Positions 11,682 through 24,114 of a stretch of DNA of 64,000 nucleotides are shown one piece after another. Position numbers and translations under genes: made by a program. The notes under the pieces are model-generated. The model was not told where the DNA came from. It worked only from the letters and a program-made list of their open reading frames with translations, and did no database searches. Position 1 is the first letter of the stretch; each line of letters opens with the position of its first letter. Source of the stretch: Nomia melanderi. Its lineage: Eukaryota > Arthropoda > Insecta > Hymenoptera > Halictidae. Location of the stretch: positions 3,472,001 through 3,536,000 of the forward strand of contig NW_027475133.1 in assembly GCF_051020985.1 (NCBI RefSeq), in the 5' to 3' direction.

Positions 11682-14600
11682 AGTGAAAAATCCAATATAT
11701 ATCTGTTGATATCTCGGGCGCTATTAGAGATAGCGCAATAAATCAAAGTGAATTATCTGCAGGAGGCCCTGGCGCATGAATCTGTGCAGCGGGAACGACC
11801 TCGGACCACCAGGGGCCGAGAAAACCACCGTCTCATGGGGCCGGACACTCAGGGTCAGGAAAAAATCCAATATATATCTGGTGATATCTCGGGTGCTATT
11901 ACAGATAGCGCAATAAATCAAATTGCATTGTCTGTAGGAGGCCCTGGCGCATAAATGTGGACAGCGGGAACGACCTCGGACCATCAGGGGCCGAGAAAAC
12001 CACCGTCTCATGGGGCCGGACACTCAGGGTCAGGGGAAAATCCAATACTTATCTGGTGATATCTTGGGTGCTATTACAGATAGCGCAATAAATCAAAGTG
12101 CATTGTCTGTAGGAGGCCCTGGCGCATGAATCTGTGCAGCGGGAACGACCTCGGACCACCAGGGGCCGAGAAAACCACAGTCTCATGGGGCCGGACACTC
12201 AGGGTCAGGGAAAAATTCAATATATATCTGGTGATATCTTGGGTGCTATTAGAGATAGCGCAATAAACCAAAGTGAGTTATCTGCAGGAGGCCCTGGCGC
12301 ATGAATCTGTGCAACGGGAACGACCTCGGACCACCAGGGGCCGAAAAAACCACAGTCTCATGGGGCCGGACACTCAGGGTCAGGGAAAAATCCAATATAT
12401 ATCTGGTGATATCTCGGGTGCTATTACAGATAGCGCAATAAATCAAAGTGCATTGTCTGTAGGAGGCCCTGGCGCATGAACCTGTTCAGCGGGAACGTTC
12501 TCGGACCACCAGGGGCCGAGAAAACGACCGTCTCATGGGTCCGGACGCTCAGGGTCAGTGAAAAATCCAATAGATATCTGGTGATATCTCGGGTGCTATT
12601 AGAGATAGCGCAATAACCCAAAGTGAATTATCTGCAGGAGGCCCTGGCGCATGAATCTGTGCAACGGGAACGACCTCGGACCACCAGGGGCCGAGAAAAC
12701 CACAGTCTCATGGGGCCGGATACTCAGGGTCAGGGGAAAATCCAATATAGATCTGGTGATATCTCGGGTGCTATTACAGATAGCGCAATAAATCATAGTG
12801 CATTGTCTGTAGGAGGCCCTGGCGCATGAATCTGGCCAGCGGGAACGACCTCGGACCACCAGCGGCCGAGAAAACCACCGTTTCATGGGGCCGGACACTC
12901 AGGGTCGGGGAAAAATCAAATATATATCTGGTGATATCTCGGGTGCTATTAGAGATAGCGCAATAAACCAAAGTGAATTGTCTGCAGGAGGCCCTGGCGC
13001 ATGAATCTGTGCAGCGGGAACGATCTCGGACCATCAGGGGCCGAGACATCCACCGTCTCATGGGGCCGGACACTCAGGGTCAGGGAAAAATCCAATATAT
13101 ATCTGGTGATATCTCGGGTGCTATTACAGATAGCGCAATAAACCAAAGTGAATTGTCTGCAGGAGGCCCTGGCGCATGAATCTGTGCAGCGGGACCGACC
13201 TCGAACCACCAGGGGCCGAGAAAACCGCAGTCTCATGGGGCCGGACACTCTGGGTCAGGGGAAAATCCAATATATATCTGGTGATATCTCGGGCGCTATT
13301 AGAGATAGCGCAATAAATCAAAGTGCATTGTCTGTAGGAGGCCCTGGCGCATGAATCTGTGCAGCGGGAACGACCTCGGAACACCAGGGGCCGAGAAAAC
13401 CACCGTCTCATTGGGCAGGACACTCAGGGTCAGTGAAAAATCCAATATATATCTGGTGATATCTCGGGTGCTATTACAGATAGCGCAATAAATCAAAGTG
13501 CATTGTCTGTAGGAGACGCTGGCGCATGAACCTGTTCAGCGGGAACGTTCTCGGACCACCAGGGGCCGAGAAAACGACCGTCTCATGGGGCCGGACGCTC
13601 AGGGTCAGTGAAAAATCCAATATATATCTGGTGATATCTCGGGTGCTATTAGAGATAGCGCAATAAACCAAAGTGAATTATCTGCTGGAGGCCCTGGCGC
13701 ATGAATCTGTGCAACGGGAACGACCTCGGACCACCAGGGGCCGAGAAAACCACAGTCTCATGGGGCCGGATACTCAGGGTCAGGGGAAAATCCAATATAG
13801 ATCTGGTGATATCTCGGGTGCTATTACAGATAGCGCAATAAATCATAGTCCATTGTCTGTAGGAGGCCCTGGCGCATGAATCTGGCCAGCGGGAACGACC
13901 TCGGACCACCAGCGGCCGAGAAAACCACCGTCTCATGGGGCCGGACACTCAGGGTCGGGGAAAAATCCAATATATATCTGGTGATATCTCGGGTGCTATT
14001 AGAGATAGCGCAATAAACCAAAGTGAATTGTCTGCAGGAGGCCCTGGCGCATGAATCTGTGCAGCGGGAACGATCTCGGACCATCAGGGGCCGAGACATC
14101 CACCGTCTCATGGGGCCGGACACTCAGGGTCAGGGAAAAATCCAATATATATCTGGTGATATCTCGGGTGCTATTACAGATAGCGCAATAAATCAAAGTG
14201 CATTGTCTGTAGGAGGCCCTGGCGCATGAATCTGTGCAGCGGGAACGACCTCAGACCACCAGGGGCCGAGGAAACCACAGTCTCATGGGGCCGGACACTC
14301 AGGCTCAGGGCAAAATCCAATATATATCTGGTGATATCTCGGGTGCTATTAGAGATAGCGCAATAAATCAAATTGCATTGTCTGTAGGAGGCCCTGGCGC
14401 ATAAATGTGGACAGCGGGAACGACCTCGGACCATCAGGGGCCGAGAAAACCACCGTCTCATGGGGCCGGACACTCAGGGTCAGGGGAAAATCCAATATTT
14501 ATCTGGTGATATCTTGGGTGCTATTACAGATAGCGCAATAAATCAAAGTGCATTGTCTGTAGGAGGCCCTGGCGCATGAATCTGTGCAGCGGGAACGACC

Positions 14601-17600
14601 TCGGACCACCAGGGGCCGAGAAAACCACAGTCTCATGGGGCCGGACACTCAGGGTCAGGGAAAAATTCAATATATATCTGGTGATATCTTGGGTGCTATT
14701 AGAGATAGCGCAATAAACCAAAGTGAGTTATCTGCAGGAGGCCCTGGCGCATGAATCTGTGCAACGGGAACGACCTCGGACCACCAGGGGCCGAAAAAAC
14801 CACAGTCTCATGGGGCCGGACACTCAGGGTCAGTGAAAAATCCAATATATATCTGGTGATATCTCGGGTGCTATTAGAGATAGCGCAATAAACCAAAGTG
14901 AGTTATCTGCAGGAGGCCCTGGCGCATGAATCTGTGCAACGGGAACGACCTCGGACCACCAGGGGCCGAAAAAACCACAGTCTCATGGGGCCGGACACTC
15001 AGGGTCAGGCAAAAATCCAATATATATCTGGTGATATCTCGGGTGCTATTACAGATAGCGCAATAAATCAAAGTGCATTGTCTGTAGGAGGCCCTGGCGC
15101 ATGAATCTGTGCAGCGGGAACGACCTCGGACCACCAGGGGCCGTGAAAACCACAGTCTCATGGGGCCGGACACTCAGGGTCAGGGGAAAATCCAATATAT
15201 ATCTGGTGATATCTCGGGTGCTATTAAAGATAGCGCAATAAACTAAAGTGAATTATCTGCAGGAGGCCCTGGCGCATGAATGTGTGCAGCGGGAACGACC
15301 TCGGACCACCAGGGGCCGAGAAAAGCGCAGTCTCATGGGGCCGGACACTCAGGGTCAAGGAAAAATCCAATATATATCTGGTGATATCTCGGGCGCTATT
15401 AGAGATAGCGCAATAAGCCAAAGGGAATTATCTGCAGGAGGCCCTGGCGCATGCATCTGTGCAGCGGGAACGACCTAGTACCACCAGGGACCGAGAAAAC
15501 CACCGTCTCATGGGGCCGGACACTCAGGGTCAGGGAAAAATCCAATATATATCTGGTGATATCTCTTGTGCTATTAGAGATAGCGCAATAAACGAAAGTG
15601 AATTATCTGCAGGAGGCCCTGGCGCATGAATCTGTGCAGCGGGAACGACCGCGGACCACCAGGGGCCGAGAAAACCACCGTCTCATGGGGCCGGACACTC
15701 TGGGTCAGCAAAAAATCCAATATATATGTGGTGATATCTCGGGTGCTATTACAGATAGCGCAATAAATCAAAGTGCATTGTCTGTAGGAGGCCCTGGCGC
15801 ATGAATCTGTGCAGCGGGAACGACCTCAGACCACCAGGGGCCGAGGAAACCACAGTCTCATGGGGCCGGACACTCAGGGTCAGGGCAAAATCCAATATAT
15901 ATCTGGTGATATCTCGGGTGCTATTAGAGATAGCGCAATAAATCAAATTGCATTGTCTGTAGGAGGCCCTGGCGCATAAATGTGGACAGCGGGAACGACC
16001 TCGGACCATCAGGGGCCGAGAAAACCACCGTCTCATGGGGCCGGACACTCAGGGTCAGGGGAAAATCCAATATATATCTGGTGATATCTTGGGTGCTATT
16101 ACAGATAGCGCAATAAATCAAAGTGCATTGTCTGTAGGAGGCCCTGGCGCATGAATCTGTGCAGCGGGAACGACCGCGGACCACCAGGGGCCGAGAAAAC
16201 CACAGTCTCATGGGGCCGGACACTCAGGGTCAGGGAAAAATTCAATATATATCTGGTGATATCTTGGGTGCTATTAGAGATAGCGCAATAAACCAAAGTG
16301 AGTTATCTGCAGGAGGCCCTGGCGCATGAATCTGTGCATCGGGAACGACCACGGACCACCAGGGGCCGAAAAAACCACAGTCTCATGGGGCCGGACACTC
16401 AGGGTCAGGGAAAAATCCAATATATATCTGGTGATATCTCGGGTGCTATTACAGATAGCGCAATAAATCAAAGTGCATTGTCTGTAGGAGGCCCTGGCGC
16501 ATGAATCTGTGCAGCGGGAACGACCTCGGACCACCAGGGGCCGTGAAAACCACAGTCTCATGGGGCCGGACACTCAGGGTCAGGGGAAAATCCAATATAT
16601 ATCTGGTGATATCTCGGGTGCTATTAAAGATAGCGCAATAAACTAAAGTGAATTATCTGCAGGAGGCCCTGGCGCATGAATGTGTGCAGCGGGAACGACC
16701 TCGGACCACCAGGGGCCGAGAAAAACGCAGTCTCATGGGGCCGGACACTCAGGGTCAGGGAAAAATCCAATATATATCTGGTGATATCTCGGGCGCTATT
16801 AGAGATAGCGCAATAAGCCAAAGGGAATTATCTGCAGGAGGCCCTGGCGCATGCATCTGTGCAGCGGGAACGACCTAGGACCACCAGGGACCGAGAAAAC
16901 CACCGTCTCATGGGGCCGGACACTCAGGGTAAGGGAAAAATCCAATATATATCTGGTGATATCTCGGGTGCTATTAGAGATAGCGTAGTAAACCAAAGTG
17001 AATTATCTGCAGGAGGCCCTGGCGCAAGAATCTGTGCAGCGGGAACGACCTAGGACCACCCGGGGCCGAGACAACCACCGTCTCATGGGGCCGGACACTC
17101 AGGGTCAGGGGAAAATCCAGTATATATCTGGTGATATCTCGGGTGCTATTAGAGATAGCGTAATAAACCAAAGTGCATTGTCTGTAGGAGGCCCTGGCGC
17201 ATGAATCTGTGCAGCGGGAACGACCTCGGACCACGAGGGGCCGAGAAAACCACAGTCTCATGGGGCCGGACACTCAGGGTCAGGGGAAAATCCAGTATAT
17301 ATCTGGTGATATCTCGGGTGCTATTACAGATAGCGCAATAAATCAAAGTGCATTGTCTGTAGGAGGCCCTGGCGCATGAATCTGTGCAGCGGGAACGACC
17401 TCGGACCACCAGGGGCCGAGAAAACCGCAGTCTCATGGGGCCGGACACTCAGGGTCAAGGAAAAATCCAATATATATCTGGTGATATCTCGGGTGCTATT
17501 ACAGATAGAGCAATAAATCAAAGTGCATTGTCTGTAGGAGGCCCTGGCGCATGAATGTGTGCAGCGGGAACGACCTCGGACCACCAGGGGCCGAGAAAAC

Positions 17601-18331
17601 CGCAGTCTCATGGGGCCGGACACTCAGGGTCAGGGAAAAATCCAATATATATCTGGTGATATCTCGGGCGCTATTAGAGATAGCGCAATAAGCCAAAGGG
17701 AATTATCTGCAGGAGGCCCTGGCGCATGAATCTGTGCAGCGGGAAGGATCTCGGACCATCAGGGGCCGAGACATCCACCGTCTCATGGGGCCGGGCACTC
17801 AGGGTCAGGGAAAAATCCAATATATATCTGGTGATATCTCGGGTGCTATTACAGATAGCGCAATAAATCAAAGTGCATTGTCTGTAGGAGGCCCTGGCGC
17901 ATGAATCTGTGCAGCGGGAACGACCTCGGACCACCAGGGGCCGAGAAAAGCACATTCTCATGGGGCCGGACACTCAGGGTCAGGGTAAAATCCAATATAT
18001 ATCTGGTGATATCTCGGGTGCTATTAGAGATAGCGCAATAAACCAAAGTGAATTATCTGCAGGAAGCCCTGGCGCATGAATCTGTGCAACGGGAACGACC
18101 TCGGACCACCAGGGGCCGAGAAAACCACAGTCTCATGGGGCCGGATACTCAGGGTCAGGGGAAAATCCAATATAGATCTGGTGATATCTCGGGTGCTATT
18201 ACAGATAGCGCAATAAATCATAGTGCATTGTCTGTAGGAGGCCCTGGCGCATGAATCTGGCCAGCGGGAACGACCTCGGACCACCAGCGGCCGAGAAAAC
18301 CACCGTCTCATGGGGCCGGACACTCAGGGTC
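11668..18331. repeat. 45-monomer block, copy 2 (matched 6,664 bp)
   Basis: This is the second copy of 3,793-10,456 at +7,875, unit for unit and including the nested 8/9-mer duplications (14,177-16,951). Private differences noticed include GGGTCCGGACG near 12,540, CAGGCTCAGGG near 14,304, GGTCAAGGAAAAA near 15,357 and GGACCACGAGG near 17,231, where copy 1 reads GGACAACGAGG. So few differences over 6.6 kb imply either a recent duplication or active homogenisation. An assembly duplication is the alternative to exclude. Confidence 0.95.
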
Positions 18332-19387
18332 GGGGAAAAATCCAATATATATCTGGTGATATCTCGGGTGCTATTAGAGATAGCGCAATAAACCAAAGTG
18401 AATTGTCTGCAGGAGGCCCTGGCGCATGAATCTGTGCAGCGGGAACGACCTCGGACCACCAGGGGCCGAGAAAACCGCAGTCTCATGGGGCCGGACACTC
18501 AGGGTCAGGGTAAAATCCAATATATATCTGGTGATATCTCGGGCGCTATTAGAGATAGCGCAATAAATCAAAGTGCATTGTCTGTAGGAGGCCCTGGCGC
18601 ATGAATCTGTGCAGCGGGAACGACCTCGGACCACGAGGGGCCGAGAAAACCACAGTCTCATGGGGCCGGACACTCAGGGTCAGGGGAAAATCCAGTATAT
18701 ATCTGCTGATATCTCGGGTGCTATTACAGATAGCGCAATAAATCAAAGTGCATTGTCTGTAGGAGGCCCTGGCGCATGAATCCGTGCAGCGGGAACGACC
18801 TCGGACCACCAGGGGCCGAGAAAACCACAGTCTCATGGGGCCGGACACTCAGGGTCAGGGGAAAATCCAATATATATCTGGTGATATCTCGGGTGCTATT
18901 ACAGATAGAGCAATAAATCAAAGTGCATTGTCTCTAGGAGGCCCTGGCGCATGAATGTGTGCAGCGAGAACGACCTCGGACCACCAGGGGCCGAGAAAAC
19001 CGCAGTCTCATGGGGCCGGACACTCAGGGTCAGGGGAAAATCCAATATATATCTGGTGATATCTCGGGTGCTATTAGAGATAGCGCAATAAACCAAAGTG
19101 AATTATCTGCAGGAGGCCCTGGCGCATGAATCTGTGCAACGGGAACGTCCTCGGACCACCAGGGGCCGAGAAAACCACAGTCTCATGGGGCCGGACACTC
19201 AGGGTCAGTGGAAAATCCAATATAGATCTGGTGATATCTCGGGTGCTATTACAGATAGCGCAATAAATCAAAGTGCATTACCTGTAGGTGGCCCTGGCGC
19301 ATGAATCTGTGCAGCGGGAACGTCCTCGGACCTCCAGGGGCCGAGACAACGTCCGTCTCATGGGGCCGGACACTCAGGGTCAGGGTA
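18332..19387. repeat. Transition zone containing a shifted copy of 10,462-10,946
   Basis: Past the end of 45-mer copy 2, units at 18,332-18,511 resemble the older ones near 3,460-3,640. Then 18,512-18,996 matches 10,462-10,946 at offset 8,050 (46 monomers), sharing CCACGAGGGG, TCTGCTGATATC, GCATGAATCCGTG and TTGTCTCTAGGAGG. The change of offset from 45 to 46 units means one extra monomer entered here. Units up to 19,387 carry AACGTCCTCGG and CATTACCTGTAGG, markers that become common beyond 24 kb. Confidence 0.82.
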
Positions 19388-20436
19388 AAATCCAATATAT
19401 ATCTGGTGATATCTCGGGTGCTATTACAGATAGAGCAATAAATCAAAGTGCATTGTCTGTATGAGGCCCTGGCGCATGAATGTGTGCAGCGGGAACGACC
19501 TCGGACCACCAGGGGCCGAGAAAACCGCAGTCTCATGGGGCCGGACACTCAGGGTCAGGGAAAAATCCAATATATATCTGGTGATATCTCGGGCGCTATT
19601 AGAGATAGCGCAATAAGCCAAAGGGAATTATCTGCAGGAGGCCCTGGCGCATGAATCTGTGCAGCGGGAAGGATCTCGGACCATCAGGGGCCGAGACATC
19701 CACCGTCTGATGGGGCCGGACACTCAGGGTCAGGGAAAAATCCAATATATATCTGGTGATATCTCGGGTGCTATTACAGATAGCGCAATAAATCAAAGTG
19801 CATTGTCTGTAGGAGGCCCTGGCGCATGAATCTGTGCAGCGGGAACGACCTCGGACCACCAGCGGCCGAGAAAACCACAGTCTCATGGGGCCGGACACTC
19901 AGGGTCAGGGGAAAATCCAATATATATCTGGTGATATCTCTGGTGCTATTACAGATAGAGCAATAAATCAAAGTGCATTGTCTGTAGGAGGCCCTGGCGC
20001 ATGAATGTGTGCAGCGGCAACGACCTCGGACCACCAGGGGCCGAGAAAACCGCAGTCTCATGGGGCCGGACATTCAGGGTCAGGGAAAAATCCAATATAT
20101 ATGTGGTGATATCTCGGGTGCTATTACAGATAGCGCAATAAATCAAAGTGCATTGTCTGTAGGAGACCCTGGCGCATGAACCTGTGCAGCGGGAACGACC
20201 TCGGACCACCAGGGGCCGAGAAAACGACCGTCTCATGGGGCCGGACGCTCAGGGTCAGTGAAAAATCCAATATATATCTGGTGATATCTCGGGTGCTATT
20301 AGAGATAGCGCAATAAACCAAAGTGAATTATCTGCAGGAGGCCCTGGCGCATGAATCTGTGCAACGGGAACGACCCCGGACCACCAGGGGCCGAGAAAAC
20401 CACAGTCTCATGGGGCCGGACACTCAGGGTCAGGGG
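19388..20436. repeat. Six-unit block shared with 24,812-25,859
   Basis: This stretch matches 24,812-25,859 at offset 5,424 (31 monomers less the 1-base deletion near 24,111). Shared markers in order are CAGATAGAGCAATAAATC, GCATGAATGTGTG, AATAAGCCAAAGGG, GCGGGAAGGATCTCGG with CCGAGACATCC, TATCTCTGGTGC, CGGACATTCAGGG, TATATATGTGG, GGAGACCCTGGCGCATGAAC and CGACCCCGGACC. Differences include TGTATGAGGCCC near 19,461 against TGTAGGAGGCCC. The block links the left zone to the 25-mer zone. Confidence 0.85.
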
Positions 20437-21179
20437 AAAATCCAATATAGATCTGGTGATATCTCGGGTGCTATTACAGATAGCGCAATAAATCATAGTG
20501 CATTGTCTGTAGGAGGCCCTGGCGCATGAATCTGGCCAGCGGGAACGACCTCGGACCACCAGCGGCCGAGAAAACCACCGTCTCATGGGGCCGGACACTC
20601 AGGGTCGGGGAAAAATCCAATATATATCTGGTGATATCTCGGGTGCTATTAGAGATAGCGCAATAAACCAAAGTGAATTGTCTGCAGGAGGCCCTGGCGC
20701 ATGAATCTGTGCAGCGGGAACGACCTCGGACCACCAGGGGCCGAGAAAACCGCAGTCTCATGGGGCCGGACACTCAGGGTCAGGGAAAAATCCAATATAT
20801 ATCTGGTGATATCTCGGGCGCTATTAGAGATAGCGCAATAAATCAAAGTGCATTGTCTGTAGGAGGCCCTGGCGCATGAATCTGTGCAGCGGGAACGACC
20901 TCGGAACACCAGGGGCCGAGAAAACCACCGTCTCATGGGGCCGGACGCTCAGGATCAGTGAAAAATCCAATTTATATCTGGTGATATCTCGGGTGCTATT
21001 AGAGATAGCGCAATAAACCAAAGTGAATTATCTGCAGGAGGCCCTGGCGCATGAATCTGTGCAACGGGAACGACCTCGGACCACCAGGGGCCGAGAAAAC
21101 CACAGTCTCATGGGGCCGGATACTCAGGGTCAGGGGAAAATCCAATATAGATCTGGTGATATCTCGGGTGCTATTACAA
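20437..21179. repeat. Patchwork monomers resembling the 5-mer module
   Basis: Units here repeat the left-zone series: CCGGATACTC with TATAGATC, CATAGTGCATTG with GGCCAGCGGG and CAGCGGCCGAG, then AATTGTCTGCAGG, then CTCGGAACACCAGG. Units from about 20,300 and about 21,000 correspond at offset 700 (four monomers), so a 4-mer duplication leads into the 3-mer that follows. The unit ending near 20,980 has the private TCCAATTTATATC and CAGGATCAGTG. Confidence 0.78.
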
Positions 21180-22172
21180 ATAGCGCAATAAATCATAGTG
21201 CATTGTCTGTAGGAGGCCCTGGCGCATGAATCTGGCCAGCGGGAACGACCTCGGACCACCAGCGGCCGAGAAAACCACCATCTCATGGGGCCGGACACTC
21301 AGGGTCGGGGAAAAATCCAATATATATCGGGTGATATCTCGGGTGCTATTAGAGATAGCGCAATAAACCAAAGTGAATTGTCTGCAGGAGGCCCTGGCGC
21401 ATGAATCTGTGCAGCAGGAACGACCTCGGACCACCAGGGGCCGAGAAAACCGCAGTCTCATGGGGCCGGACACTCAGGGTCAGGGAAAAATCCAATATAT
21501 ATCTGGTGATATCTCGGGCGCTATTAGAGATAGCGCAATAAGCCAAAGGGAATTATCTGCAGGAGGCCCTGGCGCATGCATCTGTGCAGCGGGAACGACC
21601 TCGGACCACCAGGGGCCGAGAAAACCACAGTCTCATGGGGCCGGATAATCAGGGTCAGGGGAAAATCCAATATAGATCTGGTGATATCTCGGGTGCTATT
21701 ACAGATAGCGCAATAAATCATAGTGCATTGTCTGTAGGAGGCCCTGGCGCATGAATCTGGCCAGCGGGAACGACCTCGGACCACCAGCGGCCGAGAAAAC
21801 CACCATCTCATGGGGCCGGACACTCAGGGTCGGGGAAAAATCCAATATATATCGGGTGATATCTCGGGTGCTATTAGAGATAGCGCAATAAACCAAAGTG
21901 AATTGTCTGCAGGAGGCCCTGGCGCATGAATCTGTGCAGCAGGAACGACCTCGGACCACCAGGGGCCGAGAAAACCGCAGTCTCATGGGGCCGGACACTC
22001 AGGGTCAGGGAAAAATCCAATATATATCTGGTGATATCTCGGGCGCTATTAGAGATAGCGCAATAAGCCAAAGGGAATTATCTGCAGGAGGCCCTGGCGC
22101 ATGCATCTGTGCAGCGGGAACGACCTCGGACCACCAGGGGCCGAGAAAACCACAGTCTCATGGGGCCGGATA
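21180..22172. repeat. 3-monomer HOR (525 bp), two copies
   Basis: 21,180-21,704 and 21,705-22,172 match at offset 525. They share otherwise rare variants: CACCATCTCATGG, TATATATCGGGTGATATC, GTGCAGCAGGAACG and GCATGCATCTGTG. The match ends near 22,173, where the first copy reads CCGGATAATCAGG (21,648) and the second CCGGATACTCAGG. CCGGATAATCAGG also occurs near 2,393 in the left zone. Confidence 0.88.
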
Positions 22173-23587
22173 CTCAGGGTCAGGGGAAAATCCAATATAG
22201 ATCTGGTGATATCTCGGGTGCTATTACAGATAGCGCAATAAATCATAGTGCATTGTCTGTAGGAGGCCCTGGCGCATGAATCTGGCCAGCGGGAACGACC
22301 TCGGACCACCAGCGGCCGAGAAAACCACCGTCTCATGGGGCCGGACACTCAGGGTCGGTGAAAAATCCAATATATATCTGGTGATATCTCGGGTGCTATT
22401 AGAGATAGCGCAATAAACCAAAGTGAATTGTCTGCAGGAGGCCCTGGCGCATGAATCTGTGCAGCGGGAACGACCTCGGACAACCAGGGGCCGAGAAAAC
22501 CGCAGTCTCATGGGGCCGGACACTCAGGGTCAGGGAAAAATCCAATATATATCTGGTGATATCTCGGGCGCTATTAGAGATAGCGCAATAAATCAAAGTG
22601 CATTGTCTGTAGGAGACCCTGGCGCATGAACCTGTGCAGCGGGAACGACCTCGGACCACCAGGGGCCGAGAAAACGACCGTCTCATGGGGCCGGACGCTC
22701 AGGGTCAGTGAAAAATCCAATATATATCTGGTGATATCTCGGGTGCTATTAGAGATAGCGCAATAAACCAAAGTGAATTATCTGCAGGAGGCCCTGGCGC
22801 ATGAATCTGTGCAACGGGAACGACCTCGGACCACCAGGGGCCGAGAAAACCACAGTCTCATGGGGCCGGATACTCAGGGTCAGGGGAAAATCCAATATAG
22901 ATCTGGTGATATCTCGGGTGCTATAACAGATAGCGCAATAAATCAAAGTGCATTGTCTGTAGGAGGCCCTGGCGCATGAATCTGTGCAGCGGGAACGTCC
23001 TCGGACCCCCAGGGGCCGAGACAACCACCGTCTCATGGGGCCGGACACTCAGGGTCAGTGAAAAATCCAATATATATCTGGTGATATCTCGGGTGCTATT
23101 ACAGATAGCGCAATAAATCAAAGTGCATTGTGTGTAGGAGGCCCTGGCGCATGAATCTGTGCAGCGGGAACGACCTCGGACCACCAGGGGCCGAGAAAAC
23201 CACAGTCTCATGGGGCCGGACACTCAGGGTCAGGGGAAAATCCAATATATATCTGGTGATATCTCGGGTGCTATTAGAGATAGCGCAATAAACCAAAGTG
23301 AATTATCTGCAGGAGGCCCTGGCGCATGAATATGTGCAGCGGGAACGACCTCGGACCACCAGGGGCCGAAAAAACCACAGTCTCATGGGGCCGGATACTC
23401 AGGGTCAGGGGAAAATCCAATATAGATCTGGTGATATCTCGGGTGCTATTACAGATAGCGCAATAAATCAAAGTGCATTGTCTGTAGGAGGCCCTGGCGC
23501 ATGAATCTGTGCAGCGGGAACGACCTAGGACCACCCGGGGCCGAGACAACCACCGTCTCATGGGGCCGGACACTCAGGGTCAGGGGA
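22173..23587. repeat. Transition zone with 3-mer spacing and imported 45-mer-type units
   Basis: Units near 22,750 and 23,275 correspond at offset 525: B-type start, CCGGATACTC, TATAGATC. The first CTATAACAGAT unit of the window lies at 22,922 and opens a zone in which that variant recurs. From about 23,526 the units carry CCTAGGACCACCCGGGG with CCGAGACAACC and TCCAGTATATATC. They match 9,176 onward at offset 14,350 (82 monomers) and 17,051 onward in copy 2. Confidence 0.82.
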
Positions 23588-24100
23588 AAATCCAGTATAT
23601 ATCTGGTGATATCTCGGGTGCTATTAGAGATAGCGTAATAAACCAAAGTGCATTGTCTGTAGGAGGCCCTGGCGCATGAATCTGTGCAGCGGGAACGACC
23701 TCGGACCACGAGGGGCCGAGAAAACCACAGTCTCATGGGGCCGGACACTCAGGGTCAGGGGAAAATCCAGTATATATCTGGTGATATCTCGTGTGCTATT
23801 ACAGATAGCGCAATAAATCAAAGTGCATTGTCTGTAGGAGGCCCTGGCGCATGAATCTGTGCCGCGGGAACGACCTCGGACCACCAGGGGCCGAGAAAAC
23901 CACAGTCTCATGGGGCCGGACACTCAGGGTCGGGGAAAAATCCAATATATATCTGGTGATATCTCGGGTGCTATTAGAGATAGCGCAATAAACCAAAGTG
24001 AATTGTCTGCAGGAGGCCCTGGCGCATGAATCTGTGCAGCGGGAACGACCGCGGACCACCAGGGGCCGAGAAAACCACCGTCTCATGGGGCCGGACACTC

Positions 24101-24114
24101 AGGGACAGGGAAAA
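24101..24114. other. Single-base deletion in a monomer
   Basis: The unit reads AGGGACAGGGAAAATCC where neighbours read AGGGTCAGGGGAAAATCC or AGGGTCAGGGAAAAATCC. It is one base short, with a T-to-A change beside it. The same double signature appears near 28,476-28,487 in copy 2 of the 25-mer block, so it predates that duplication. It shifts array phase by -1. Confidence 0.93.

Noticed and set aside
3793..18331. Assembly artefact as the cause of the 45-mer duplication
   Set aside because: Not fully excluded. However, the copies have private substitutions (for example near 4,665/12,540, 6,429/14,304 and 9,356/17,231) and different flanks, which favours two real copies.
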